Positions 39,401 through 48,925 of a DNA stretch of 49,347 nt are shown here, in pieces. The stretch is from Haplomitrium mnioides (lineage: Eukaryota; Marchantiophyta; Haplomitriopsida; Calobryales). How positions within the stretch are numbered: the stretch's first letter is position 1; each line of letters begins with the position of its first letter. Under the pieces are notes generated by a model that saw nothing but the letters and a program-made list of their open reading frames with translations, was not told the origin of the DNA and did not search any database. The stretch spans positions 1-49,347 of the forward strand of contig JBNGIS010032334.1 of the NCBI GenBank assembly GCA_049999725.1, given 5' to 3'. Both the position numbers and the translations under genes were made by a program.

Positions 39401-40586
39401 TTAATTTTGTCGTGGTTTTTTTCTAGTCTGAAGACAACGGGAGTGTTTTGATCAAACCACAGATATATAGGATTTCATATTATGTTCATACCTATGAAAT
39501 ATGTGGTGGTGTTTTTCCCCTCAGAAGAAAGCGGGAGGGTTTTGATGAGACCACATATAAATAGGATTTCATATTATGTTCATACATATGAATTATGTGG
39601 TCGTGTTTTTGACCTCAGAAGAAAGCAGGAGGGTTTTGATAAGACCACACATAAATAGGATTTCATATTATATTCATACAGATGAATTTTGTGGTTGTCT
39701 TTTTTCCATGAGAAGAAAGCAAGAGGGTTTTGATGAAACCACACATAAATAAAGTTTCATGTTATGTTTATGCTTATGAACTATGTGGTGGTATTTTCTC
39801 CCTGAGAAGAAAGCGGGAGGGTTTTGATGAGACCACACATAAATAAAATTTCATAGTATGTTCATACTTTTGAATTCTCTTGTGGTGTTTTTAACTTTGA
39901 AAGAAAGCCCGAGGGTTTTTATGAGACCACACATAAATAGGATTTCATATTTTGTTCATACCCATGAGTTATGTGGTGGTGTTTTTTTCCATTGGAACAA
40001 AGTGGGAGAATTTTGATAAGACCACACATAAATAGGATTTCATACTATGTTCATACCTATGAATTATATGGTGGTATTTTTCCCTCAGAAGAAAAAGAGA
40101 GGGTTTTGATGAAATCACACATAAATGAAGTTTCATATTATGTTCATACTCATCAGTTTTGTGGTGGTATTTCATCCCTCACAAGAAAACAGTAGGGTTT
40201 TGATGAGACCACACATAAATAAAATTTCGTTTTATTTTAATACCTATAAAGTATGTGGTGTTATTTTCTTCCTCTGAAGAAAGCAGGAGGGTTTTGATGA
40301 GACCAAACATAAATAGGATTTCATATAATGTTCATACTTGTGAATTATATGGTGGTATTTTTTCCCTCAGAAGAAAGCGGGAGGGTTTTGATGAGTTCAC
40401 ACATAATTAAAATTTCATATTATGTTCATACCTATAAACTATGTGGTGGTAGTTTTTCCCTTTGAAGAAAGCGAGAGGGTTTTGATGAGACCACACATAA
40501 ATAGGATTTTATGTTTTGTTCCTAACAATGAATTATGTAGTGGTATTTTTTCCCTCTAACAAAAACGGGAGTGTTTTGATGAGACC
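36417..40586 (+). repeat. Satellite array, about 94-bp monomer (right block)
   Basis: The same family and orientation as the main block, with about 44 monomers. It begins with the right target duplication and continues the interrupted monomer. The last monomer is cut inside the GATGAGACC block at 40586, where the minus-strand LTR fragment begins. Confidence 0.96.
36635..36644. other. Assembly gap of 10 N within the satellite
   Basis: Ten N flanked by satellite sequence. A local copy-number error is possible, since the flanks on both sides read almost the same monomer. Confidence 0.97.
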
Positions 40587-42616
40587 CTTTCAACTACTTC
40601 TCCTTGGCTTCCTTTGAGAGAATAAACCAGAAACGCCCTTGACGTTCCTGGGATTGTTGCTCCTGCACAGACTACACTGAGACGACCTCAAAGATCCCAC
40701 TTTGGCAGCCCCTCCGATTTCAAGACAACCCAGTACTCCTTCCGCTTTCAAGTATCAGTCCACCTCCGATGTTGGTCCACCCACAGTGGTGAGTACACCT
40801 GGATCACCAGGGCCTCTAGAGCTCCCCGCCCAGCGATTCCCAGTGCCCCTCCAATCCACCTCCACCCCTGCTAGCCCCTTGCTTGAGTTCACCTGCTTCA
40901 AGTGAAGCTTCAAGAGTTCTGTCCTCCCTCCCTCGTGTGCCTTCCATTCTGCTATTGTTCTTACGACTTGCAAGCTTGCATCTACAATCAACCCCCAAAA
41001 CATCGCAGTCGATCCCCCCCCTGCACTTACCTTTTCGAAGCCTTCTTGTTTCCCCCACTGCTGGTAGTTAATGCTGTTGAGCAATGGTCTTGGGACGCGT
41101 TGCCACCTAGCCGGTACGAACAAGAACCAACTCAAGAAGTTAGTCCGAAGTCCCCAACTGTCGTTCCAAAGTGCCATTGAATTCGAGGGACATGCCCCTG
41201 ATGCAAACGGGTCCGTTGGACTTGGCGCGAAAGCTAAAAACCTGGTCTAATATTGGTGAAGGTCGTCCACTGGAATCTTGATCTTGGCAAAGATTCGACC
41301 TTAGCAACTCGGCGTAGATTCGAGCTTTCAAACCAAAGAGTAGAGCTTGGCTTTTCTAAAGTCGCATATTCTAAAGTAATTTTTGGGTGACCCTGATGGG
41401 ATTCAAGCTGATGTCGCTCCGTCCTTAGATCTGTTATAGAGTTAGTCGTAGTTGAGAAGAACCACCCGATGTTGTATGCCTAAACAAGATCCGAAGGTGA
41501 ATTCCAAGGAGAGAGAGAAAGAATACTCCGAAGAGCCTTGGCCCCCAAATCCGATGAATCCAAAGAAGGCTCAATCCGCAGAGTGATTACGAAGCCATAC
41601 TTCACATCATCCGTCACCGTCCACTGGTGGGAAGTTGGACCATTTAGCAGCTCTTTTCCGAAGTTGATTGGTTTCCGAAGAGCGACGTCCGACGCCGTTT
41701 TCAACGGGGAAGTTGGAATGTCGTGGTTGACCATCTCCCCGTCTGACTCCGAAGTTGACCCTCTGTCTGAAGTTCACTGGATTCCAAAGTCTGTCGAATC
41801 TTCAATAGGTTGCAATTTTGGCACTCCATGTTATTTCTGTTGGATCTCCAACGGATCCACGCTAGATGGGCTCTCCACTTAGCGAGGTCAATGGGAACCT
41901 TCGTAACCCAGATTCCCCACCACGCAAGGTAAATCGGAACCCAGTTAAGTGGGCTCCCCACTTAGGAAGGTGAGGTTCCAATAAACCTTGCTAGGACCTG
42001 CCACCTTCCCGTGAAGACTCTGAAGTTTGTTCGCTTATGCCTTCTGAGGACTACTTTGGGTACATGCTTCGGACTTCCACCCATGCTCTCTGAGAGGACT
42101 TCAGACTGCGGGAAAAACATCTATGTTTACCTAGAGAAAGAGGCGTCCCCCAATCCCTGGTGTTGGCGTTGCTCGCCGATGGCTGTCGCTTGTGTCCCCT
42201 ACTTAGAATCCTCCTTTCTGATTTGCTGGGCGAGCTTTTTTTTTTGGTCATTGCTTCCTTCCCTGCTTTGCTGACGCATGACCTTCCTTGGACCCTGTCA
42301 TGTGGTTTCCTCTACCTGATGCTCCATTGCGACTCTCCTCTGCTATCTTAATCCCCTTTGCTCTGCCCTGTTTTCCTTCTCTCTTCCGGTCCCTTCTTTT
42401 CTGGTCTTCCTTGCGTTGACTCTTGCCCCCTTCCTTCACAATATGAATCTGATTCCGCTACTTCAGATTGGAAGAATGAAGTAACCCGTGCTTAGCTTCC
42501 GATTAGAGTTATAGTGTTGCTTACAGATTATCTTACCACTTTAGATTGGAGAAATATCGTTGCTGCCGCTTCTGGTCCATTGTAACCCAGATTAGCTCCT
42601 GTTCCACTGGCTGACA
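40587..42616 (-). mobile_element. 3' LTR of the right Ty3 element, truncated
   Basis: On the minus strand this starts TGTCAGCC at 42616, just after a purine tract, and runs about 2.03 kb until it meets satellite at 40586. It shares termini and internal blocks with the solo LTR at 32189-36416, so both belong to one family, in opposite orientations. The end TGACA is absent. Compared with the solo LTR, about 0.8-0.9 kb of the 3' part is missing, and about 1.4 kb less separates the start from the shared CTGGGAATCRCTGGG block. Open frames inside (up to 140 codons) show no domain and are treated as chance. Confidence 0.78.
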
Positions 42617-42620
42617 TAAC

Positions 42621-42629
42621 TCTCCTTTG
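42621..42629 (-). other. Polypurine tract of the right element
   Basis: On the minus strand AAAGGAGAG lies four bases before the LTR start at 42616. Position and composition fit the primer for plus-strand DNA synthesis. Confidence 0.65.
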
Positions 42630-42762
42630 AAATGTGAAGCGTCCTCGCGATCATACCTCCTCGGTCTCTGCTTGGTTTCCTCTTATCTGCTGTGCCGCTA
42701 CCTGATCCCCTCGATTTTTGACGAAGTGTGCTTCCCAAACTCATGCCCCCCACACATACCCA

Positions 42763-42870
42763 CTTGAAAACTCACACAATCATGCACTAGAAAACCCACA
42801 CAACTACTCACTTGAATACCTACACAATTACATCCTGGAACATCCACACAACCACGTACTCACTCACCCA
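42763..42870 (-). repeat. 24-bp minisatellite between integrase and the polypurine tract
   Basis: Plus-strand units begin at 42763, 42787, 42811, 42835 and, partially, 42859, an exact 24-bp period. Each has a CTTGAA-like start and a central ACACAA. Although 24 is a multiple of three, the minus-strand frames contain stops, so it is noncoding here and lies in the 3' untranslated part of the element. Confidence 0.8.
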
Positions 42871-42896
42871 CCTTTGCCAATTCGGATCCAACTCCC

Positions 42897-44175
42897 TTAG
42901 CTTGTTGATTTCGGACCCCCAACGTCCTCCTCTCTGTGAATGTACCTTTTCAGGCGATCATAATGAATCCGATTAGCGAATCGCTCTCCCTTTAAGGTCT
43001 CCAACTCTGCAGATCTGTTTTGATGCAGTCTTCTCAACACAAAGGGCCCTATCCATCTGGTGTGCAATTTCCCCGGAAAATGTACAAATCGACTATCATA
43101 AAGCAACACCAATTCCCCTTTCAAAATATCTGTCGGTTTCAATTTTTTATCATGTTGATGCTTCTGTAGTTGCTGATGGTGCTCCAAACATATCTGGGCT
43201 TGTTCCCTTGATTCCTCCAATTGTTCCAGTTGATACAGTCTTTCTCTTCGGCTCTGATTTTCCGCCATTCTACCTTCCTCCAAAACTCTTTGGGTTGGTA
43301 CTTCTGATTCAACTAGCACGAGTGCATCCTGTCCAAAGACCACAAAGTAAGGACAATGGCATGTTGTGGTTTTGTAGGCTAGGTTGTAGGCATGCATTTC
43401 CGCGAGGAGCTTAAAATCCCAATCTGCCTTATTGGCTGCTACTGTCTTACTGAGGATTTTGCCCATTATCCCATTGGCTCTCTCTGTCAATCCATTGGCT
43501 TTTGGGTGGTAGGCCGTAGTGCGTCGATGCTTAATCATGTACTTGGAGGTCAGATCCTTTATCACCTGATTGATAAAGTGGGTTCCCTGGTCACTTACCA
43601 GTTCCAAGGGTGGCCCAAACCTGTAGAACATCTGTTCATCGTTTTGGCGTCATCTTTTCTGGTAGCTCTGGCCTCCACTCATTTGGTGGTGTAGTCTGTT
43701 GCTAGGAGGATGTACCTGTTGCCTCTTCTGGTGGATGGCGCAATTGGGCCGATGAAATCTATCCCCCACTTTTCAAAGAGTGCTAGGGGAATAATTGGTA
43801 CCAAAGGGTGATGTTGGCTAGTTGCTGGCTTTCTTGCCCTTTGACAAGCATCACACCTCTTCACCCAGAAGTGCACATCCTTGTGTAGTGTCGGCCACCA
43901 GTATCCAACACTTAGCATCTTCCTCACTGTAACATCTGCTGCAAAGTGACCCTCCACTTCCTCTCCATGCAGAGCTTGCATCACTATTGTGGCCTGATCT
44001 TGCTCCAAGCACCTTCTGATCATGCCATCAAGTCCTCTTTTGTGTAGCATCCTCTTCACTAATAGATAAGGTCTGACCTTCCTAAGAAACACTGCAGCCT
44101 CCTCTTTGCTGTTACCCTTTGGAATCTGTGCGGTACTGAGGAATTCAATGATTGAAGCATAGTTTGTTGGCCTTC
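42897..44175 (-). pseudogene. Integrase of the right Ty3 element, disrupted
   Basis: Integrase inserts the element's DNA into the genome. The zinc-binding end is readable as HGEEVEGHF, then YWWPTLHKDV and C-x2-C as CDACQRARKP. The core has WGIDFIGP (first Asp), LVSDQGTHFIN (second Asp) and AYHPKANGLTERANG (Glu), so the D,D-E set is present. Between the first two Asp the frame is broken twice: a TGA directly after ATDYTTK at 43676-43678, at a position that is usually Trp, and a frame change near 43630. The last open part (42897-43631) ends with WIGPFVLRRLHQNRSAELE and IHYDRLKRYI, a GPY/F-type C-terminus. No chromodomain follows. Confidence 0.9.
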
Positions 44176-44700
44176 TTGTTTTGACCTGGAACAAGTCCTC
44201 ATCTGGAAAGACATCCTCCACTTCCCTTTCATTGATTGGCCCAGCCACCCTAGAGAAGAAGTCAGCATTGTTGTGCCTCTTTTCTAGTTTGATTCTCACT
44301 TCAAAATTGAACTCTTGTAGTAGGATCCATCTTGCAACCCTACCCATCACATCTGGTTTGTTTACAAGATATTTCAGAGCATTGTGATCGGTATGGAAGA
44401 TCACCTTATAGTGCAACAGGTAGTGCCTGAATTTTTTAAGGGAAAAGATGATCCCCAAGGCCTCCCTGTTAGTTGCTGAGTAATTCCTTTCTGTTGCGGC
44501 CAACAACCTGCTTGCAAAGTATATCGGATGATCCCTCCCTTTTCATCCACCTAGCTTAGCACGACACCGACACAGAACCCTGATACGTTGATCATTACAT
44601 GGAAATCCTTCCCCCAGCTTGGTGGTATGAGGACTGCTGCGTTGGTTAGTCGTTGTTTCAATTCGTTGAAGCTGGTCAATCTTTCAGGTATGGCCTCAAA
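44176..44700 (-). pseudogene. RNase H domain of the right Ty3 element, inactivated
   Basis: The domain starts with HVMINVSGFCVGVVLS at about 44550-44605. The first catalytic Asp of the usual Asp-Ala-Ser is Asn and the Ala is Val, both single transitions. A TAG follows at 44548-44550, where Gln is usual, and then a frame change near 44530. Downstream, ATNREALGIIFSLKKFRHYL (Glu kept), HTDHNALKYL (Asp kept) and HNNADFFSR (Asp kept) are intact. The domain is therefore recognisable along its full length but could not act. Confidence 0.85.
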
Positions 44701-45645
44701 GGTGTTGCCCTGCTTTTTCATTTCAGTGAGTGGCATGGCAATCGAGGCAAATTGCTCAATGAATCTTTGATAGTAGCCTACATAGCCCAAAAAACCTTGT
44801 ACCTCCTTCAGGTTGGCTTGGAATACTATCTTCATCCAATTTGCATTCTTTTCCTGATCCACTTCTATGCCTCTGCCCGAAATCTGATGTTCCAGAAGTT
44901 TTCTTTCGAACACTCCGAAGAAGCACTTTCCCGAGTGCAAGCGCAATCATGTTTCTCGGCACTGCTGAAGGGTGAGCCTCAGATATCGCTCGTGGTTGCA
45001 GACTCTTCCATACACCACAAAATTATCAATGAAGATCTCGAGAAATTTTCGCAGATAATCATGGAATATGTTCATCATCATCCGCTGAAATGTTCCGGGT
45101 GCGTTACAGAGTCCGAAAGGCATCCTTCGGAAAGCGAACACCCCCCATCCTGTGGTGAACGCTATCTTCAACTAATCCTCTTCTCAGATCCAGATCTGGT
45201 TATATCCTAAATACCCATCCAAAAAACTGTAAACTTCTTGTCCTACGACTAGATCCAGAACGCCATCGGTGAAGGGCAAAGAGTAGTGAACTTTTTTTGT
45301 TGTTGCATTCAACTTTTGGAAATCTTGGCATACCCTTGTCTTTCGCTCTCCATCTTGTCTGATTTTCTTTGGTACTACGACCAATGGTGATACCCATTCA
45401 CTATTCAGCACTGGGTAGATGAAATCTGCTTCTAGAAATTTGTCGATTTCTTCCTTTACCAGCAGGGAGAATCGAGGATTCATCCGGTACTGGCGTTGCC
45501 TGACAGGGATTGCTGCGGGTTCCAAATCAATCCGATGTTCCCCCAATTCGCAAGGAACTCCCTTCAGATCCCCATGGCTCCAAGCAAAGGTGTCGCTGAA
45601 ATTGGCTAGGAGGTGGGTCAAGGACTGCTCATGGTTTTCGGACAA
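44701..45645 (-). pseudogene. Reverse transcriptase of the right Ty3 element, inactivated
   Basis: The N-terminal part (45184-45645, 153 codons) includes YRMNPRFSLLVKEEIDKFLE, SEWVSPLVVVPKK, RVCQDFQKLN and SLPFTDGVLD, then YSFLDGYLGYNQIWI, with the first catalytic Asp in the FLDGY block. Two stops follow (about 45171-45186) at positions usually Arg and Gln; each fits a C-to-T change. The next piece (44947-45171) carries FRRMPFGLCNAPGTFQRMMM and FIDNFVVYG, where the second Asp of the catalytic pair is Asn (GAT AAT). After another stop at 44947-44949, the thumb continues with GFLGYVGYYQRFIEQFASIA. The polymerase is dead by both stops and active-site loss. Confidence 0.92.
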
Positions 45646-45939
45646 TTACGAACCAATATGAAATTTGCATCCCTCCTAGACAGTTATGGATTTGTGTTGA
45701 GCCGGGCGCACTATCCCCACCTCATTTCTCCCTTGTAATCCATCCTCTTGTATGAGCATTGCTAATCGCAACCCCATTTGCTCTCGGCACGTTATCTCAG
45801 CTTGGTTCATTGTTCCTGTTTGCACCAGATGTGGCTCTTTGGACTTCTCATGTTCCTCTGTTGGGTTCAGATGTGACACTTTGGACCTCTCCTTTCTTCC
45901 GGCCTTAGTGTCCCTGCCTCCCGTTGAACATTCAGTGGT
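45646..45939 (-). pseudogene. Protease-RT linker of the right Ty3 element
   Basis: A minus-strand open piece at 45676-45879 (67 codons) is rich in Glu, Gln and Lys. It lies between protease and reverse transcriptase in the same overall reading order. It has no recognisable domain and is interrupted by stops on both sides. Confidence 0.55.
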
Positions 45940-46527
45940 TCACCTATGCACAAGCGTTTCCTTAGTGCCCTCCAATTGGTTGACTCCCACAACCCCTTCT
46001 TCCGTTAAATCGTCCTCCGTAGCCTTACTAACCATCTGGACCCAGTAGTGATATTCTGATTCTTTGTCTTCTTCGGACCATTCACTGTCATACTCGTCTT
46101 CGGCTTGGGTCTCCCCCAGATGTGGCACTGGTCCGTAGTGCACCTCCGTTTTTTCAGGACCAAACACCAAAGTGGAATTCCTCCAATTGTGGAGGACTCG
46201 GGCTCCATACAGCCATGGTCTTCCAATTAGCACTGGGTAGGGACAGGCTCTGGCTGGGCATATCACCAAGTAATTTAGTTTAAATTCCTTGCCTCTGATG
46301 AAGGTAGGAATCCGAAGTAGGGAGCCCAGTGGTTTTACTCGGGATCCATATGCCAATCTCATGATTCTGGCAGTGGGTTGGAATTCCTTGAATCCCAACT
46401 TATGGGTGGTCTCTTTTATCATGATATTGGCCCTTGCCTTTCCATCTACTGGCACTAAGGATAAGGTGCACCCTGCTATTTGGATATCGATTTCTGGCGC
46501 TCCTTTGTCCTCAAAGACCAGTTGCAA
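45940..46527 (-). pseudogene. Aspartic protease of the right Ty3 element
   Basis: One open frame of 195 codons covers the retropepsin that would cleave the polyprotein. The block LSLVPVDGKARANIMIKETT corresponds to the active-site region; the usual Asp-Ser/Thr-Gly-Ala reads Asp-Gly-Lys-Ala, so the site is altered. The second half has RIMRLAYGSRVKPLGSL and YPVLIGRPWLYGARV, the conserved hydrophobic-Gly-Arg-Pro-Trp-Leu end of this family. An acidic tail (EDEYDSEWSEEDKESEYHYW) follows. There is no stop in the frame, unlike its neighbours. Confidence 0.82.
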
Positions 46528-47679
46528 ATCCGCTTGGACTCCGACTCAGGGTAATTTCCTCCTTCGCTTCAGACCCATCAGCAATTCTCTCAACTGACGT
46601 CTGTACATTGGACTGTTCTTGATCAGCTGCCCCACTATGGCCGTAACTTGGCAATCTCTTACATCGGCTTAGATGCTGTAGGGGATTGGCTTAGCTTCTC
46701 CTTCTTCGTTGGGGATCTTTTCTTTGGATTCTCTGGTTTTTTCCTGATGGCTTCGGATGTTCTTAAGGGATTCTTGGGCTGCCTCCTCTTCTTCCAGAGC
46801 CTCCAAGGCCTCCAGCGGCTTCCGCACATTGTCCTGTTGTTTCGGGTAGAACCACTTCGGGTTATCCCGATTGTAATCCGAACCACTCCGAAGTGACGAT
46901 TCAGGAGCCGCTCCCCTCTTCAATTTCCGCTCTTTTTTTTGCTAGCTCTTGGGCTTGGACTTGGTTCCCGATCAGGTCACCACCCAATAGCAATCCTTCG
47001 GGGCAGGGGTTTCCCATCCGGGTAATTCAGCTTCTTCCTCCTCTTGGTGGATCTCCAACTCTATTAAATTCACTACTGATGGGAGGGGGGCGAGGCCAGG
47101 GTTCATGCTTGGGTGAGGGTTGGCTTCAGGCCTTCGGTTGAGAGGGTAGTTCACAGCTACATGACCCTCCTTTTTGCACTGGAAGCAAAGAGCTAGTGGT
47201 TGTCTATATCCACTCTTCCGGGGTTCATGATAATTGGAGGAAATGTGCCATGGTTGGCCACAATTCCAACATACCATAATAGTTGTCCGCGGGGGCTTGG
47301 TTGCACTCCAACTATTTCCCTATTTGCCGTTGACACCTGGAGGCCGACTTAGCATAGTTCGAGGTCCTCCACTGATTTGGTAGACTGCCTCATGGGCCTC
47401 TTCAAAAACGTAGTCCACCTCTTCCCTTACGAATTCAGGTGCTTCCTCCCGCAAGTAGTGAATTGCGCTATTTTCTGCGGTGCATTCCTGAGTGGAGTGG
47501 CTGTGCTTGTTACATCGAATACACCATACTCTCACTCTTCTGGTTGGAAGGGGCCGACCTTCTGGTTTGATCCCGGCTAAGAGGATATTCATTGCCTCCA
47601 TCTTTGCGTTCAATTTGTCCATACGATTCTTCCTGGCAGACCTTCTACTGGATAGGCTTGGGTTCACTCCCCTTAACAT
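46528..47679 (-). pseudogene. gag C-terminal part with zinc knuckles, 5'-truncated
   Basis: Gag packages the element's RNA. Three knuckle-like motifs (C-x2-C-x4-H-x4-C) can be read: CIRCNKHSHSTQEC is complete (47320-47679), while CWNCGQPWHISSNY and CFQCKKEGHVAVNY (46972-47277) each have Tyr in place of the last Cys, a single G-to-A change in the coding strand. A later acidic/basic piece is at 46669-46923. Stops separate the pieces. The capsid domain that should precede the knuckles is missing: at 47680 the sequence changes to the repeat also found at 1-174. Confidence 0.8.
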
Positions 47680-47851
47680 CCACTACTTTGAACCAAGAAC
47701 AGGCTACTCAGAACAGGAACTCTTTTTTTTGGGAAAAAATTGTGATTTTTCATATCAAAATACATTAAAAAAGAGGTTAATTTTAAAAAAATACGTGAGT
47801 TTTTTGGGTTTTTCTTTGGTCGTTTCCGCAAGCATAATAGAGCGAAAGTCA
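47680..47851 (-). repeat. Inverted copy of the 1-174 repeat
   Basis: The reverse complement of this stretch matches 1-174 along its whole length, with landmarks in the same order and only small indels. Its inner edge touches the truncated gag of the right element. The two copies face each other across the window and bracket both elements and the satellite. Confidence 0.75.
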
Positions 47852-48569
47852 ATTTCGTTATGCAAAATCAATCAATATTGCTAGTTTTTACAAAAAAATT
47901 TGAAAACTCGAATTTGTTTAAAATCATAAAAATTACGGTAAGTTTTCATCAAAAAATTACATTTATCATTGATTACAATTTTAAGCCCAAAAGTTTAAAT
48001 ACACGTCACAATAAACTATTTTGAAATATGTTTGATTGCACAAACTTGATGCGCACATACACATGGTGCTCTTTCAAACTTTTTTGTTGGAAAAATATTA
48101 CAAAACACAAAGAAAAAGTCTAAGGGGATTAGAAGTCAAGGGAATGAGTTTGCAATGGTAAACAAAAAAAAAAACAAAAAGAAACATCGCATTGATTTAG
48201 GAGCTTCAATTAAAATGTCAAGAAGAAAAAAAGCTTTCAAATTAAGTTGAAAATCCATGCAAGCAAAAGCGAATGTAGGCTTTCAAAAAGGTTCCAACAA
48301 TTAAAAATATTTCATAGTTCAACGAAGCATTTACAAAAACGTATCATAGTTCTCAATAAAAAAGGTAGTAGCTAAGGAGATTGCATTAAGATTGTAAACA
48401 AGAAACGTGTTCAAGTTTTAGACTTGATTCAACCAAACAAAGGTTTCAAGATCTATGAAAGAGTCTAAGACCTGTGTACAAACAAAGTTGTAAGCGGTTG
48501 TCTTTGTATGAAGAAGCTTAAGGGTTATGCAGGAGAAGTAGAACTTTTGGAAGGCGTGGACTTCCGACC
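47852..48569. other. AT-rich flank, no gene seen
   Basis: A very AT-rich stretch with many short A and T runs, continuing the repeat at 47680-47851 outward. I find no open frame with protein-like composition and no structured RNA. Confidence 0.55.
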
Positions 48570-48925
48570 CAATGTCTATGCGCGCATAGGAATCCAAGCT
48601 CAACATGTGAACACTTCACTCCAAAGACTATGAGCGCTAAGGAATCTAAGTTCAACAAGTTAACACTCTACCTAAAGTCCATGCGCGCATAGGAATCCGA
48701 ACTCACCAACTGAACACTCCAACCGAAAGTCTAGGTGCGCCTAGGAATCCGAACTCACCATATAAACACTCCACCCTAAAGTCTATGCACGCATGGGAAT
48801 CCAAACTCACAAGCACAACATTCTTAAAGAAAGACTAAGAAGAAGCTAGGTTTTTGGTTCGGTAGAAGAGTTTTTGTACATTGTACGTTTCGCTTGCAAA
48901 TCAAAGTCTATATGCGCATAGGGTT
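48570..48925 (+). repeat. 52-bp tandem repeats with a palindromic core
   Basis: Five adjacent units have their cores at about 48575, 48626, 48677, 48729 and 48781, a period of 51-52 bp. A sixth, offset core is at 48906. Each unit reads GTCTATGCGCGCATAGG-like, then AATCC, AACTCAC and AACACTCCA. The core CTATGCGCGCATAG is a perfect palindrome. The fourth unit has CTAGG...CCTAG instead, with matching changes on both arms. Similar cores occur at 7325 and 7539. Confidence 0.85.

Larger units (their letters stand above)
31455..39600 (+). repeat. Higher-order satellite block, copy C, split by the solo LTR
   Basis: 31455-32188 matches 26345-27075 at an offset of about 5.11 kb. 36417 onward resumes at the equivalent of 27073. 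After some extra monomers and the small gap, anchors at 37749, 39010 and 39423 sit exactly 9,772 bp after their copy B counterparts. The LTR at 32189-36416 is absent from copies A and B. Beyond about 39600 the match to the other copies fades. Confidence 0.8.
40587..47679 (-). mobile_element. Degenerate Ty3/gypsy retrotransposon (right element)
   Basis: Reading the minus strand from 47679 gives gag zinc knuckles, protease, reverse transcriptase, RNase H, integrase, a purine tract and an LTR, the Ty3/gypsy order. The integrase ends in a GPF-type module without a chromodomain, which points away from chromoviruses. The element lacks the N-terminal gag, the 5' leader and the 5' LTR; at 47680 it joins a different repeat. 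It is less decayed than the left element, with long open pieces of 244 and 275 codons, but each domain has stops or frameshifts. Most lesions I could interpret are C-to-T or G-to-A transitions. Confidence 0.9.

Noticed and set aside
9334-40195. Dozens of open frames of 60-140 codons with a repeating peptide (for example RPHINRISYYVHTYELCGG)
   Set aside because: They follow the 94-bp monomer, which is 31 codons plus one base, so each frame runs through two or three monomers and then stops at the same place. They occur on both strands, have no start context and no known domain.
8756-40586. Regular repeat spacing suggestive of a CRISPR array
   Set aside because: The whole unit is repeated with uniform divergence; there is no split into constant repeats and unique spacers, no cas genes, and the setting is a plant genome.
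40755-41177. A 140-codon minus-strand frame in the LTR of the right element
   Set aside because: It lies wholly in LTR sequence, overlaps other frames on both strands, and has no domain; the related solo LTR gives no sign of conserving it.
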